Below, piece after piece: positions 50,940 to 62,814 of a DNA stretch of 64,000 nucleotides (positions within the stretch are counted from its first letter, which is position 1; each line of letters begins with the position of its first letter). Made by a program: the position numbers and the translations under genes. A model generated the notes under the pieces. The model was not told where the DNA came from, searched no databases, and saw nothing but the letters and a program-made list of their open reading frames with translations. The DNA comes from Chaunax sp. Z400 (Eukaryota > Chordata > Actinopteri > Lophiiformes > Chaunacidae), in NCBI GenBank assembly GCA_037577475.1, contig CM075194.1:6251992-6315991 (forward strand), read 5' to 3'.

Positions 50940-51480
50940 TCGCTTTACAGCTGCAGCAATTAAAGCCGCAGCTCCCTCTTTCCTGTGGGAGCGGATAAGC
51001 CCGGTCGTGTGCTTTTTGATTGTGAGGCTTTGATGAACCAAATCCACCGCACACGACACGTGCCCCCCCGCCCGCCATAGTCTCATCACAGAGGTAGGGG
51101 TTGGCGCTCTCTTTCTTCCTCCATCGCCTGCAGGGTTTTATGATGGCAAGGTGTTTGCCAATCAAAGCCCCCCTCCTTTCCTTCAGACCGACACTGAAAC
51201 ATGTTCACGTGTGGCTGCTCGATTATTGATATTATGATATCCTGGCGCTTTCCTACGGCTTATTGGCTTGTTAAAGGGGGGTGTTCTTGCTTTTCCGTTG
51301 CTAGAGGGAGGAGTTAAGCACTGATTGATTTCCAGATAGAGCAGAGTGGATCACGCGGAGCAGAGGAGGAAAGCCCGTGGTAACCTAATAACATCCTCCC
51401 TACAGTAAACGGCGATAACTGTATTATGTAACACAGTGGCGGACTGTTTTATGAGAGTCAGCAGGGTACTGACAGTCTGC
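50940..51480. promoter_or_regulatory. Candidate intragenic regulatory island upstream of exon 4
   Basis: This stretch is GC-richer than the flanking intron and retains CpG dinucleotides. It has two CACGTG E-boxes (51057-51062 and 51206-51211), two CTTTGAT/ATCAAAG TCF/LEF-type sites (51028-51034 and 51161-51167) and a CCAAT box (51158-51162). It could be an enhancer or an internal promoter about 0.7-1.2 kb before exon 4. A transcript starting here would first meet an in-frame Met in exon 5 (codon 87). Motif evidence only; function is inference. Confidence 0.3.
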
Positions 51481-52170
51481 TAAGGGATTGAAGTGTGTTG
51501 AAATCCTCATTCCCTCGGTTTGTCCCCGTATTGTTTTCTGTCATAAAAGGTTTTTCCCGTTTTTCCTTTTTTTTTCCACTGCGAAAATCCGAACCTTTGT
51601 ACTTTATCCGAGCACTCGCTTCAGCTCCACAGACGTGTGTATTAGAGCCTTATCAGCAGAGAACTTCCAATCCCTGTTCAATGAGAGCATTTAGAGACTT
51701 GCCTCTTGACATTTTCAGCACTATTAGAAAAAAAGGCTTCATTTCTTTACTGGCTGAGTGGTTGCTTCTTGTGATCCTTATTTCAGAATTCAGTAATGAA
51801 TACTCCATAGCTTTAAAATGTATTTATAGAACTTGCAATATTCTGATTTCAACTGAAGCTTGACTCTGGAATAAAGGCAAGAATTTTTTTTTTTTAAAAT
51901 TATATACATTCCAGCAATAGTGTTTAAAATGTAAAGGGCATGCAGGCACCTAGATATTGTCTTCTTTTCTTTTTTGCCAAAGGTGATGAAATAGCTCAGA
52001 AACAGAGTAACAATTGCACAGATTAATACTTAAGCATACACCTGTTTCATTAATCTTTTTGTAATAAGTCCCCTCAAAGCCGCGTGGCAAGGTATTAAAA
52101 GGCTCAGTCATTCACAAGCAGGCTTACACTTTGAGTGTCTAATCGTACCTCTTGTTTTGTTTTTCCTCAG

Positions 52171-52214
52171 ATACTGACGATTCTGGTTGTGTGTTACTAA
52201 ACACATCAAGAAAG
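52171..52214 (+). CDS. slc4a11: slc4a11 exon 4 (codons 68-82)
   Basis: Completes the Asp codon begun by exon 3 (g|at) and encodes DTDDSGCVLLNTSRK, matching human EATSGCVLLHTSRK. The acceptor has a T-rich tract (cttgttttgtttttcctcag) and the donor is aag|gtaagc at 52215, a phase-0 junction. The exon leads into the folded part of the cytoplasmic domain. At 44 nt it is small, but the similarity together with both splice sites makes it secure. Confidence 0.93.
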
Positions 52215-53616
52215 GTAAGCATAAATATTCATTTGATTAAATATAATGCAATCTTACTCAAGTCATACTAATAGAATTGTCTCAGTCAAGGAACTTAGCA
52301 CATTGCTGGTAATGAGTGTGTCAATACAAGTCAACTAAATCCTAATCTTAATTACTCTGTAAAGGAAACGTCTTGTCCATCTAACTTGTCCCATCCTCAC
52401 TTCCCTTTGTCTTCTATTTTTTATTTTTAGTGGTCTATAAATGGAATTATGTTGTTGCTACAGCTGCATGGTTTTCCTTTTATGAAGAGTTTATGAAATT
52501 CAGTAATAAAAAAAAAAGGATGCCATCAAATTCAATTTCTTAAACTTTCAATCGATTGACCCAAGGTGACTCTCAGACCTATGCCCTGATTTATTCCTAC
52601 AAACTAACAAAAACAAATTTATTTATAAGGTTCTATACACAAATTGCTCAAAATACTCTAGACATGGACTTTCTGCTCAGCAGTAGTTTTATTTTCAAAA
52701 GAACAGCAGGGAATCCTTCCATCTTCAGATTTTCAGTCAATCACACGATCAATGAAATCGAGGACTGATGGGTGTCTGGGCTCTTAATCGAGCTGTGTTC
52801 CTCTCTCCGTCCATTTTTCTGTCTCTCAGCTTGTTCTCAGACACCACTGGTCCAATTTTGACAAGTTTAAGAGAGGTAGAGTCTCTGCACTGTTGTGTTA
52901 TTTGAAAAACTACACTGTTTCCCTCAGGAGGGCTTGTATGCTAAGGTCTTCAGGACAACTGTGTTCTAATCTATGAGTGGTCGACTTAAAGGAGATCCAG
53001 TTCCAATCAACATGCTCTAATAAATGAAGAAACTCAAAAAAATTAATCTTATGCTTGCATTGGCAATTTTGGAAGCCTAAAATCTGTGCCCACGTCTCCA
53101 ATTGATTAATTCATATCCTGGTTTTGTGCCAACTGTTGACCATTTAATCTCCTTTGAGAAGCAATTGAGTAATTACAACTTTGTAGCCATCACTTGGAAT
53201 GTTTAAATCGTCCAGCACAGCGTTTTACAGTAGCTAGCTACATCAATGAAAAATACAGAGAGAAAAGTATCTAGGACAATAGTGACAAAGAGCTCAGATG
53301 GATGGTACAAGTTGCTGTGAATTGAACAGATACTACTGTACAGTTTTACTACATATTATGTAAACACAACATGTACCATTGGAGGAATTTTTAGCGGTTC
53401 TTCTAAACGGCATCCATGTTTTGACCACGGAACTACTGAACAGTCGTCTGACTTCCAGACTTTGAATTAATTGGGTATCAGGTACTGCTACAATCTTGCA
53501 AAAAAATTCCTTTTTTTAAAAACTTCACTTGAGCCAACCAAGTCTGAGTAAAAATAAGATTTAATCCATAGTGTCTGCTCAGTTTATTAAAAAAATAACC
53601 TTGATCTTTTCCACAG
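52215..53616 (+). other. Intron 4 of slc4a11 (1.4 kb)
   Basis: AT-rich intronic sequence between gtaagc and ttgatcttttccacag. I see no element or additional exon in it. Confidence 0.85.
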
Positions 53617-53845
53617 TATGTGAAGCTAATGAACTTCGAGGAAGAAATTCGGGCACACCGTGACCTCGATGGCTTTCTGGCAAGGGCCACTATCCTGCTG
53701 GATGAGACAGCCGCATCCCTGGACGACGTTCTTAAGAGAATGTTGCACCACGTTGGCCAGGACAGCCATACATCAGAGCCCAGCTGCAACTTCGAGGAGG
53801 TGATGAGCATGCTTTTCACAGACGCAGGAGCTCAGGAGGTCAATG
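53617..53845 (+). CDS. slc4a11: slc4a11 exon 5 (codons 83-158 plus 1 nt; core of cytoplasmic domain)
   Basis: The most diagnostic exon. It encodes [20 protein letters not shown], then a helical segment with [14 protein letters not shown], and ends [14 protein letters not shown]. Human SLC4A11 has [34 protein letters not shown] and [10 protein letters not shown] at the same places, which leaves no doubt about the family member: [13 protein letters not shown] is not shared by the other SLC4 bicarbonate transporters. The segment belongs to the band-3-type cytoplasmic domain fold. Donor g|gtgagc at 53846 leaves phase 1. Aligned to human, a stretch around residues 128-140 ([18 protein letters not shown]) is the most changed part. 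The exon stays open beyond its donor for only a few codons, consistent with a true exon edge. Confidence 0.97.
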
Positions 53846-56800
53846 GTGAGCAGAGAACATATCAGCCTGTACTGTATGTATGAACCAGCATTTGGAAAAA
53901 GTGTTGAAATACAGACACAGACACACAAGACACAATAAGACACAGAACATGTATGGACCTGTGCCTGCCCATCATCAGACCAAGACCCCATAACATATGA
54001 CACCTGACCTGAAAATATCTGACATCTGCACATGTCAACACTCACCTGAAAATTAGTTCACCTCAGGTGACTCAGAATTGTCAGATAGACTTGAGATGGT
54101 TCAAGAAGCTTTTAAGACCCAAAGGAAAGTTTGTGATGTTTGAATCACGGCTGTTCATTTGGCCCCCAGCTTTTCAAGTGGACACAAATAGAGCTCACTG
54201 TGCTGAATCGTGTTGGCAAACATTTGCATTTGCAGACATCAGATGTTCCTTGGGAAAACCGCCAGGTGGTTATCGTACCCATTAAAGCACAAGTATAAGA
54301 TGGACATATTTTTTGTTGACAACTGCCACGAAGGATAAAATCTGTGTTACGTCCATTTATGGCTTAGTAGTTGTAGTTTTTTTTTACATATTGGGGATGT
54401 TTTGGTTTCTTCTTTTTATCATTGTAATATCCAATTTTTTAGGCATGCTGCCACTTTTTTTGTATGCAAGAGATTTAATAATTTAAACATTTTAATTTGA
54501 TATTTCAGAAAATATATATACTCTCCTTTAATGCATACATTCAATTCTGTTATAGTTTTTCCAGGTTTGTTGCCCATTTGTCGGCTTACAGATATCTGTC
54601 ACATTTATTTACTCACTCCAGCGCAGGTCCTTTTGGCTGGATAGCAAAGCGTCTCCTCAGCCCATTAGCAGGAGAAATCCGCCTTCTTGCATAACATTTC
54701 GTAGCCATTATTGGAGCCTTGCCTTTTTCCTGCAAGCTGTACTGAACGTTGCATTCACTAAAGTAATTATTTGGCAAATCAAACAATGTTTTTTTCAGCA
54801 AATGAATTTTGCCTGGCTGTAACATGTTTGATGAAGACATTGTGCAATGCAGGAAAAACATGAGAGGGGTTTTCCTATCACTATTTAAGTATGTGTAAGT
54901 AATAGTAGTGTAAGGCCCTGTCTGTCATACTCTGTGTCCAGTGTTTCCCTGTCTGTCTGCGCTGGTGTCCACAGTTGTTGATGGCCAGTCAGAGGTGGGT
55001 GGTGTGCGACGCTCACCCTGCACAGCCACCTCTGACAGATCCGAGAGGTGATAATTGACTTCTGTCATCGATCACTCACTTAGCTTTTCAGATGGCTCTC
55101 CGAGACTCTCAAGCTGTGGCGGCTGCTGCTACTTGTCTGTTTTTCTCAGAATACCCCACAAAGAAAGATGGACTTTTTTTTTCTTTGTTGCTGCGATCTT
55201 AACAAAAAGGCTTCCTGCGCATGCCTGGGCTGTCTGAAAAATCAATCTGAGCATTCAGGGGTTTACACCGAGTTTTAAAATTGCACAGAGCAATTTAGAT
55301 AAATTGAAAATATTTTCATATCAGTGATACTTCATTATTGAAGACACTGTTTTCATTACTTGATAAATCTTAATTGAGAAATATTAGCAGATGCTCTGCT
55401 GATATGAAAATAGCCAGTAGTCAAGTGCAGTGTGTTATTAACAAAAACAAAAAAAAGATTTTATTTGAATATTGTGAAATCAAAAGAACATTTTAAACAC
55501 TTAGTTGAGATACTCTACTTGCAGCAGAAAGAATAGGATAATAGAGAGGAGAATTGGGTGATAATTAATTGCAAAAAGGATGATGTAACTATTTCACAAT
55601 TATGCAAGAAAGGAAGATGACAAGGATTTAGAGCTTGAAATATGCAAATGAGCAACACATTCATACTGTATGTATTCAATTATGTCTGCACATGCAACAT
55701 AATGAATATTTACAGAATGAACAGAAAAAATATGAAGAAAGCTTAGACATTCAAATATGTATTCACATCACAAGTCTGTGGATTACAGTTACCTATGACT
55801 CTTCATATTTGATTGGGTATTTCTAATCATTTAAAATGAGTGTGCACCACTTCACAAGGTAGATTTTTCATTTTTAAATCTTCAGTATCTGGCTTTGCAA
55901 AGACTCAGAGTTAACATAGAGTAAGAATCCCCACATTGCATGTAGGATCTCTGACATCCCTGACAGGATATCTCCTCAGGTATTAATTTCTGCCATATCT
56001 ACATCCACTCTGGCACAGCGGGGTGATACGGTTGGCGAGTTGGCCAGCTCATTTGGAGTGTAATGCCGTACAGTGGTGAGATAAAGAGAACAGGATGAGA
56101 TTATAACAGGCACAAAAAGAACAGAGAATTGCAGAAAATGAAAAAGATGAAAGCCCACAGAGATAATTAGTCCTGCTCAACTTGTGCCGAGGAGTCGATT
56201 TTTAGAGGCCAACTTGTGATGTTTTTTTTTTTGCTCCCTGCTCCATTGGGATTTTGGGGATAGAGCGCATGTTGTGCAGATTGCTGATGCAATGCATTGA
56301 TAATAATATTACTTTAGCCACTTGTATAAACACTAAACCTTCCTCAGTTGGTTAAAAATAACACTGGATCCTTTAAATTAATAAATGATTAAAGGATGCT
56401 GAAGATGATGTCAGTGCTTACATTAGTGATGTGCAGCTGTCACAGAATGACTAATTGTCAGCATTTTGAGTGATGATGTATTGTATAATTGTATTTTGGC
56501 CTCTTCCTACTTCTCTAATGTTATTCACAGCTACAGTGCTATATGTGCTGCAGTCATTCGTTTCATTCATTCTTTTTTATATTTGTCAGCTCAAATCAGA
56601 CGGACAAACAGCCACATATTTACAATCTGAAACCTGTAAAGGTGAGGCTCATCAACAACAACAAAATGCTAATGTGTGTTCAAAACGATACTATAGAGAA
56701 ATAACTGCCAAAAATGCCCACAGCCATTTCTATTGTTTGTGAGTTTTCTGACCCTCAGGCCTTTAAAATCCCATGCAATATGTTTAATGAGTTACAATAA

Positions 56801-57527
56801 ATACATGAGCATCTGTTAAAGCAGGAGTATTATTACTGATCTGTATTCCTGCACAGCATGCTTTGTGTTCATTTTCTGACAGCAGGTGCTGTAAATATCC
56901 TGGACATAATTAATTCTCTTCAAGAGGAAAGGTGCTGTATGTTTATGAGTCAACCAGCTATGCCTGTCCATTATAATAATATATCTTTTCCAAGCCAGAG
57001 GCATGGCGTTTCACTGTGAAAATATCACTGCAACATTCTGCAGGAATGATCAGAATACTAAATTGAGGCCATTAATTCAAGCTCTTTACCACGTGAAAAA
57101 TGGTGGCCATACATGTCATTTTATTCTCCGTGATCTCTTCATCGATGTCTTTGGGTTTCTTTGCACTTGCTACACACATAACTGCTATCAGCAATAAAAT
57201 CCCATTTTTGGTAATAGCCTGTAGAAGGTAATCAAGATAAGATCTCTCTGTGCCCAACAAAGATGAGACATTGAGGGATTTTCTCTGGAAAATGATATTT
57301 AATATGCATGAGGTAACGGAGGGCAGGAAATGAAGCTTCTGTTCAGCGGAGATATTCATGCGTGTGCCTGTTAACCAGAAAGTGTGTCTATATTTGCGTG
57401 TGTGGTTTCAGAGTGTGTATTTTCCTTTGCCTATATATAAAATTGGTCGCCTGTTGATCAGAAAAGGTGACTGAATTAACTCTCTGGTTTCTTGTCTTGG
57501 TTTTTCTCCCTCCTTCTCCCCATGCAG

Positions 57528-57560
57528 ACATCTCTCAAAGTTTTGTTTTCTTTGATGACG
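57528..57560 (+). other. slc4a11: Candidate frame-preserving microexon in slc4a11 intron 5
   Basis: A very strong acceptor (pyrimidine tract ggtttttctccctccttctccccatgcag ending at 57527) is followed 33 nt later by a consensus donor, gacg|gtaagc at 57561. In the phase left by exon 5 (one base) the 33 nt encode DISQSFVFFDD without a stop and hand the same phase to exon 6, giving …AQEVN-DISQSFVFFDD-VHLLSET…. Human SLC4A11 as I remember it has only a few residues (APMRGK) here and no such insert. It may be an alternative cassette exon or a chance pair of splice-like sites. Confidence 0.3.
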
Positions 57561-58334
57561 GTAAGCTGTGCTAATTGGATGAAAATGTCAGCATCAGCCG
57601 CCATGAGGGTGCAATCAGTGGTGTGCTTCTGTACCAATCACCGTCAGAATGCCGTTTGTGTTCCACTCCAAGCTCGGGACTGGGTCGATCCATTGAGTCA
57701 TTAAATGATTACAGACACCAGCAATCTCCCCCATGTCACAGCTGTCGATGCCTCTTCAGCTGCCCCTCAAATCAACGTCCTCTCCGTCCAGTGGACTCTT
57801 TGTACAATAATGTTATTTGTTCCTTTTGTAAAGCCCTGTGAAAAAAAAGTTAATACTTTAATTTAAATTCAGTTCATCTATTTGATTGAGATTGAATAGA
57901 TAAAATAACTTAATCAGTGTTTTTGGTATTGGCGTCATGCACTTGGAAGAAGAAAAACAATTATGTTGAGGTAATTTTTCGCAGAATTGTAATTTGGCTT
58001 GTCATATACATGCGTACTTGACTTTGATACCCATGCAGGACGTTGGTTTATTTACCTTTAATATAATTGTTTTCATGCAAGCAAGTAGACTATTGGAATT
58101 GATAACTTTTCAAGATGGCACGGCTTCACCATTGACCCAGTCCTCGTGGCCCTCTCATCACTATATGATATCATAGCATCTGTGTCCTGCATTGTGATTG
58201 GGTGATGGTTACCTTATATACAGTAATTGTTTCATCTGCCACCGTGGTATAGAGCCCTCCTGTGCTCTAATCACCTCCTTCAAAGTGCCCTCCACAACTC
58301 ACCACTTTGAAGGAAACCAATCACTTCCCTTTTC

Positions 58335-58374
58335 TGTGTGTGTGTATGTGTGTTTAAACATGTGTGTGTGAGAG

Positions 58375-58405
<31 letters not shown>
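58335..58405. repeat. Interrupted (GT)n microsatellite
   Basis: Three GT runs separated by short interruptions over about 70 bp. Seen directly. Confidence 0.92.
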
Positions 58406-59789
58406 TCCCCGGCAGGTCTACCAATGGTTGAGAACACAATTAATCTTTACAGTAGCATAAGATCAGAGGGTTTTATTGAGGTCACCTCTGAGCATAATGT
58501 AAGAAGTCTCCTACTGGTGCCCTTTCACAAACCTACAGAGAAACCTTGATTGTCTGTGTTTTTGTGCCTGCCCATCTCTGTAGATTAACTGCTGTTGATG
58601 CTAGACTGGCACATCATTTACAAAATATTCAGTCACTTCAAATCACTGCCTCTTGAGTGGCATATCTATTGATTCGTCTCTCCCTTGTTTGCGACAGACT
58701 GCATTATCCTCATGTGATTTACAGAAATTGCAATCTGTTTTCCCCCCTTTCCAACGAAACCGTGTGGATAATGCAGTTAAAGAATTCAGCAAGAATCCCG
58801 AAAGATCAAACGGGACAATCCAGCCATACCGGCTTGCCTTCCTCATATTTTTTCATTACTTTCCATTGAAGTTTGTCACATTTGATATGCTGTGTGTGAG
58901 CATCTTTGATTTTTTTTTTTTTTTGGGCCTCTCTGTGTGTGGAAACAGTGGTGGTTGCATACCAAAAGCTGACGAAACCGTGCAGAAATGTTCTCATAAC
59001 TGACAGATATCAAAGGGGCATGTCTTCATTAGTCTTCCACTTGATCACATCAGCGACCTTTTCGCATACTGCATTTCCTCTAACATCCAAGTCAGGTTTG
59101 TTCACCTCTGTTGGTGATGTCAGATACAGTGTATTTCAATATCCCACAAATGAAGAATCAAGTAAAGACCTCGTCACACTAGACTGAGCTCTCTATTAAC
59201 TACCTTAAAATGTATTTTGCTCATTGCTACTTCACTTGGATGTTTGAGCTCCACTGTGCAGAATCATATACGGTGCATGTATGAGTTCTCTCGCTATATG
59301 GCTGTGTCCACATTTGTTGTCTGCTTAAATTTGAATTTAAGACACGCATCATAACAGCCAGTCATGGTCCAGCATCCTTCTTACACATATATGCAAATGG
59401 GCTGATCATTTAAACATTTCTTAAAACATTTCTGGACGGGAACTTTAAAGATAATATAAGCAGCTGAGAAGGGTTGTTGCTCGGCTATGGTGAGAGACGG
59501 TGGGGGACATTTAACAAAGTGCTTGATACAAGTTGTCATTTGTCATTTTGCAGAATGAAAATGCTGATATTCAGCCTCCTGAGTCTGTGTCCATGCTTTG
59601 CTCATGCTGTTGAACTTCTCTCAACGTTGAAATAATATACCTTAGAAAAGATATTGTCACTACAAAATGTTGACTTGGTTGTTATGAAGGCTTACAGCTA
59701 GCTGTGTTAGCCGTTATCGTCTGCTGGATGGCCTGACATAGTTTCTTGGTGTAGAAGAGTGGAGATACCCCCCCAAACACACATTGTCT

Positions 59790-60420
59790 ACCTCCAGTCC
59801 TCACTTTGCTCTCCTGTAGCCTCGGTTTTCTTCTTTTACATGCCCTTTCCCTCCTCTCCTTATCTTTTGATCTTTCTTTTGTTCTCTTTGCATATCTCTC
59901 TCATTCTATCTCTTCCCTGTTCTCCTCCCTGACGTCAATGAGAAATTGGATGGTTTTTGATTATTACATGGCTGTCAGGCCTACTGCTATTAATTGAATT
60001 GAATCCCAGTCTACGACCTCGTACACTTCTCTTTTTCTCGTTCTTTGTTTTTGGTGTGATTTGTTTTTCCATTCCCTCGGTGCTTCTTTGGCCCTGTTCC
60101 TCTTGCTTACGTTTTGTTCGTCTCTCTCTCTCTCTCTCTCTGCATGTCTCCTACTTCTTGCTCTCCCATCCTGTCTCTCCTTTATTTTATTTCCATTCTC
60201 TCCGTGTTTCCCTTTCCTTAACACTCGTCTCTCTCTTCCACCCCACGTCCCAGCTGTTTTTCCCTCCTCATCATTCTCTTTCTCTACAGGCTCCTTTTCA
60301 TCCCGTCTTCCCCTCTTACTCTTTATCTACATATCTACATGCTCTCTCTCTTATTTCTCTGTCTCTCTTGTCTGCCCCCCCCCCCCCCTTCACTTCCTGA
60401 CTCTCTCACTCCTTTAGCAC
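59790..60420. repeat. Long polypyrimidine-rich stretch with CT and poly-C runs
   Basis: Roughly 600 bp in which the + strand is strongly C+T-biased, including a (TC)n run at 60119-60142 and 15 or so C residues at 60376-60390. Open frames across it are Ser/Leu/Phe-rich artefacts. It is followed at 60490-60560 by the opposite, a purine-rich stretch. Confidence 0.8.
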
Positions 60421-61257
60421 TGTGATACTGTTGTCATGGTGACGCCCATCATTTTCTGGCATGAATGGAGGATACTTTATTGATGAGACGGCATGGGAGA
60501 GAGAGCGAAAAGGAGAGTGAAGGAGAGAGAGAGACAAAGACAGGCAGAAAGAAAGGGACAACCGCTGGCAGGGAAAATCAGAATGATATGGAAATGATCG
60601 CCCCTGCTGCTTACTATACAAAACATTTCCACACTATAATTTGCTCAGCGCTGATGAATCAAGGAGGACATGGCAAACATAGCATGCTGAATCTTCTATT
60701 TCAGGGGTTAGCCTTTAGGGGTTTGGAATAGTCCAGGCTGCAGGAGAATATCCCCCCCAAACACTACTATTCATCACTCTCAGCATGAGAAGTCGGAAAG
60801 GAGATTCCTCTTATTAGAAGCATTGAGCGGGGAGTCAGCAGTGCCCATTTTTAATGATTTGCGCTGTGTAAACATGACAGCATAATGAAATGTGTGGGTT
60901 TTTAATCTGCAAACATGAACATTGGTGTTTTCTTCAGTTGGATGGACATCATTATTATTGTGCAGTGCAGACTGGCATCACCGTCTAAAGCAGAAGGCAA
61001 GCTCGTTAGACGCTTCTGATGTAGACATCACATTGAGAGGCTTGGCACAGCAGAGAAGCCTCTAGATTTCTGTCGAACATTTTAGGCATTTGGCTGACCA
61101 TTACGTGATAGGAAACAGTCTGATTGTTATCAGATATTTTGAAATATTTTAGGTTTAAACATTAGAGGCGCTGATAAATGTGGTGTGTGATGATCTAACT
61201 GGACAGGAGGTGGGTCTCAGTTAACTCGTGTTTGACCTCTGACCTCTCTCCCCACAG

Positions 61258-61339
61258 TCCACCTGCTGTCAGAGACAATCCAGGGGGTGACAGCCACCGC
61301 CACCGGGGTCCAGTACCAGCAGTCGTGGCTCTGTATCCT
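61258..61339 (+). CDS. slc4a11: slc4a11 exon 6 (codons 159-185 plus 2 nt)
   Basis: Completes a Val codon begun by exon 5 (g|tc) and encodes [18 protein letters not shown] then QYQQSWLCI. Human reads [27 protein letters not shown], near-identical over the whole exon. Acceptor ctctccccacag ends at 61257; donor ct|gtaagg is at 61340, leaving phase 2. The exon belongs to the folded core of the cytoplasmic domain, and the level of identity suggests strong purifying selection compared with exon 3. Confidence 0.96.
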
Positions 61340-61621
61340 GTAAGGCATGATGTTTGTGTGTCTGTCTGTGTGAGAGGATAAGAGTTGAAGCACTTTATCA
61401 AATGTTTTAAGTAGAAGAGGAACTCAAAATAAAAAATCAGTTGATTGTTTGATAATAAGTTGATTATTTGTATTTATTTAGCAAAAATACAAAAAATACA
61501 TTTGTCTTAGTTTGTAAATGTGTTAATTTTCAGCCTTTCTCTCTTATTATATTAAATGTGAATTAAATGGTAATGATATAAACAAAATTTTTGACGAGGT
61601 CGCTGGACAGGACAGGTAAAA

Positions 61622-61660
61622 AAAAAAAAAATATATATACTGTATATATATTTTTTTTTT
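61622..61660. repeat. Perfect 39-bp AT palindrome
   Basis: Nine A, then an alternating AT stretch to c at 61640, centre t at 61641, then g and the exact inverted copy ending in T residues at 61660. The two 19-bp arms are perfectly complementary with a one-base centre. It can extrude as a cruciform. Confidence 0.9.
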
Positions 61661-61799
61661 GACATTTTAAAGCAATAAATACATCAATTGAAAAGAAGCA
61701 TGTTCAACTAAACTAGATGTATTATATTATATGATATATGATATATTATTACTGTCCTGTGGAAACCATGTATCTCTAGTGTCAACCTTTCATGAGATA

Positions 61800-61940
61800 A
61801 CAGACCTAGTTTAGTTTAGTTTATTAAGTTTATTTACAGGGACCGTGTACAAATACATTAGTCCCAAGGAAGAGAGAAAATGCTTTGTACCAGATTTAGC
61901 TACTAGCTAATTTCCATCTGCGGTCCCTGGGCAGGTGATC
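61800..61940. repeat. Dispersed repeat fragment (tttatttacagggac type)
   Basis: The block agtttattaagtttatttacagggaccgtgtac… ends with gctaatttccatctgcggtccctgggcag, a combination I associate with a widespread teleost repeat. The ends share inverted gggacc/ggtccc. No coding capacity; class uncertain. Confidence 0.45.
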
Positions 61941-62610
61941 AGGTGATCAATGACCTATTAGTCATCAAACTTTTTTCAGACAGTCCAATTGGTTTTTAGA
62001 TGGTTAATTTAAGCTTTAAGGACACAAAGCTCTCTATTGCTGTAGTGATCACCATGATCAATGAGGTCAGGTGATGTTTTTATGCATCAACAAAGTCATT
62101 CATTTGCAGATGGTTGTGTCACCAAAACATCAAACAGACAGCACTTTGTTTCATACAGTCAGCCGTTTTGTCTATTCAACCACATGTTTGTTATTGTGAC
62201 CATGAAGCTCCCCCTAACATCCATGAAATTATCATTTTAACTGGAGTACAGAACTATTTACAGGACAAAGTTTCACAAATGTAAATGATTGCACTTCAGG
62301 CAGCCACCCAATATAGACAGATTTCACTCAGATGACACTCTTACTCATAAAAAGTACATTTTTTAAAAAGGACATTATTATTATGGGTACTCGTTCCCGC
62401 TGAGTACTTGCTCAACTCTAATTTTAAGAAAATCCAACCCTTTAACCCTTAAAGACTTCAGCCTGAAAAGTTCCAAATCATGAGATACACAATTTTAATA
62501 TTTTAATAATATGTGAATGTGGTAATAGACATTCAAACTGTTATATTTGTATATAGTGCTAAATACATTTGAATTTGAACAAGGAATTTAAGTCTGATTG
62601 TCTCTGCAGT

Positions 62611-62660
62611 ATATGTGTGTGTGTGTTGTGTGTGTGAGTGTGTGTGTGAGTGTGTGTGTA
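62611..62660. repeat. Interrupted (GT)n microsatellite
   Basis: GT units interrupted by ttg and gag variants. Seen directly. It lies about 150 bp upstream of exon 7. Confidence 0.9.
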
Positions 62661-62814
62661 AGCACACGTAAGCACCCAGCACATTTGAATACTGTCAACC
62701 TGTTGCTGCAGAGGAAGAGAGAGGTTAATCTATTGAGATGAAGGGTGATGCCGGTGCGGTGAGGGTGAGGCACTGACATTTATAAAACCTCCTCCTTCTC
62801 CCTCTCTGCTCCAG

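Larger units (their letters stand above)
44643..52170 (+). other. Intron 3 of slc4a11 (7.5 kb)
   Basis: Bounded by gtcagt and the acceptor gttttgtttttcctcag. It contains short GA runs, an inverted retroelement remnant (48.77-49.86 kb) and a GC-richer island with E-boxes and TCF/LEF-type motifs (50.9-51.5 kb). No other exon is supported, but the intron could hide the human 'FFVNVNLEM'-like segment, which I searched for by eye and did not find. Confidence 0.75.
53846..61257 (+). other. Intron 5 of slc4a11 (7.4 kb)
   Basis: Bounded by gtgagc and the acceptor gacctctctccccacag. It contains a candidate 33-nt microexon at 57528-57560, a GT array at 58.3-58.4 kb, a long pyrimidine-rich stretch at 59.8-60.42 kb followed by a purine-rich one at 60.49-60.56 kb, and poly-C at 60376-60390. 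The stretches 54.6-54.86 kb and 57.0-57.2 kb are complex, non-repetitive sequence without identity that I can name. Confidence 0.75.
61340..62814 (+). other. Intron 6 of slc4a11 (1.5 kb)
   Basis: Bounded by gtaagg and cctctctgctccag. It contains a 39-bp perfect A/T palindrome (61622-61660), a dispersed repeat fragment at 61.80-61.94 kb and a GT array at 62611-62660. No other exon is supported. Confidence 0.85.

Noticed and set aside
59806..60417. Long Ser/Leu/Phe frames of up to 147 codons
   Set aside because: Artefacts of the pyrimidine-rich stretch.
62380..62425. gtactcgttcccgctgagtac as a transposon fragment
   Set aside because: A faint similarity to a common fish repeat with too few bases to call.
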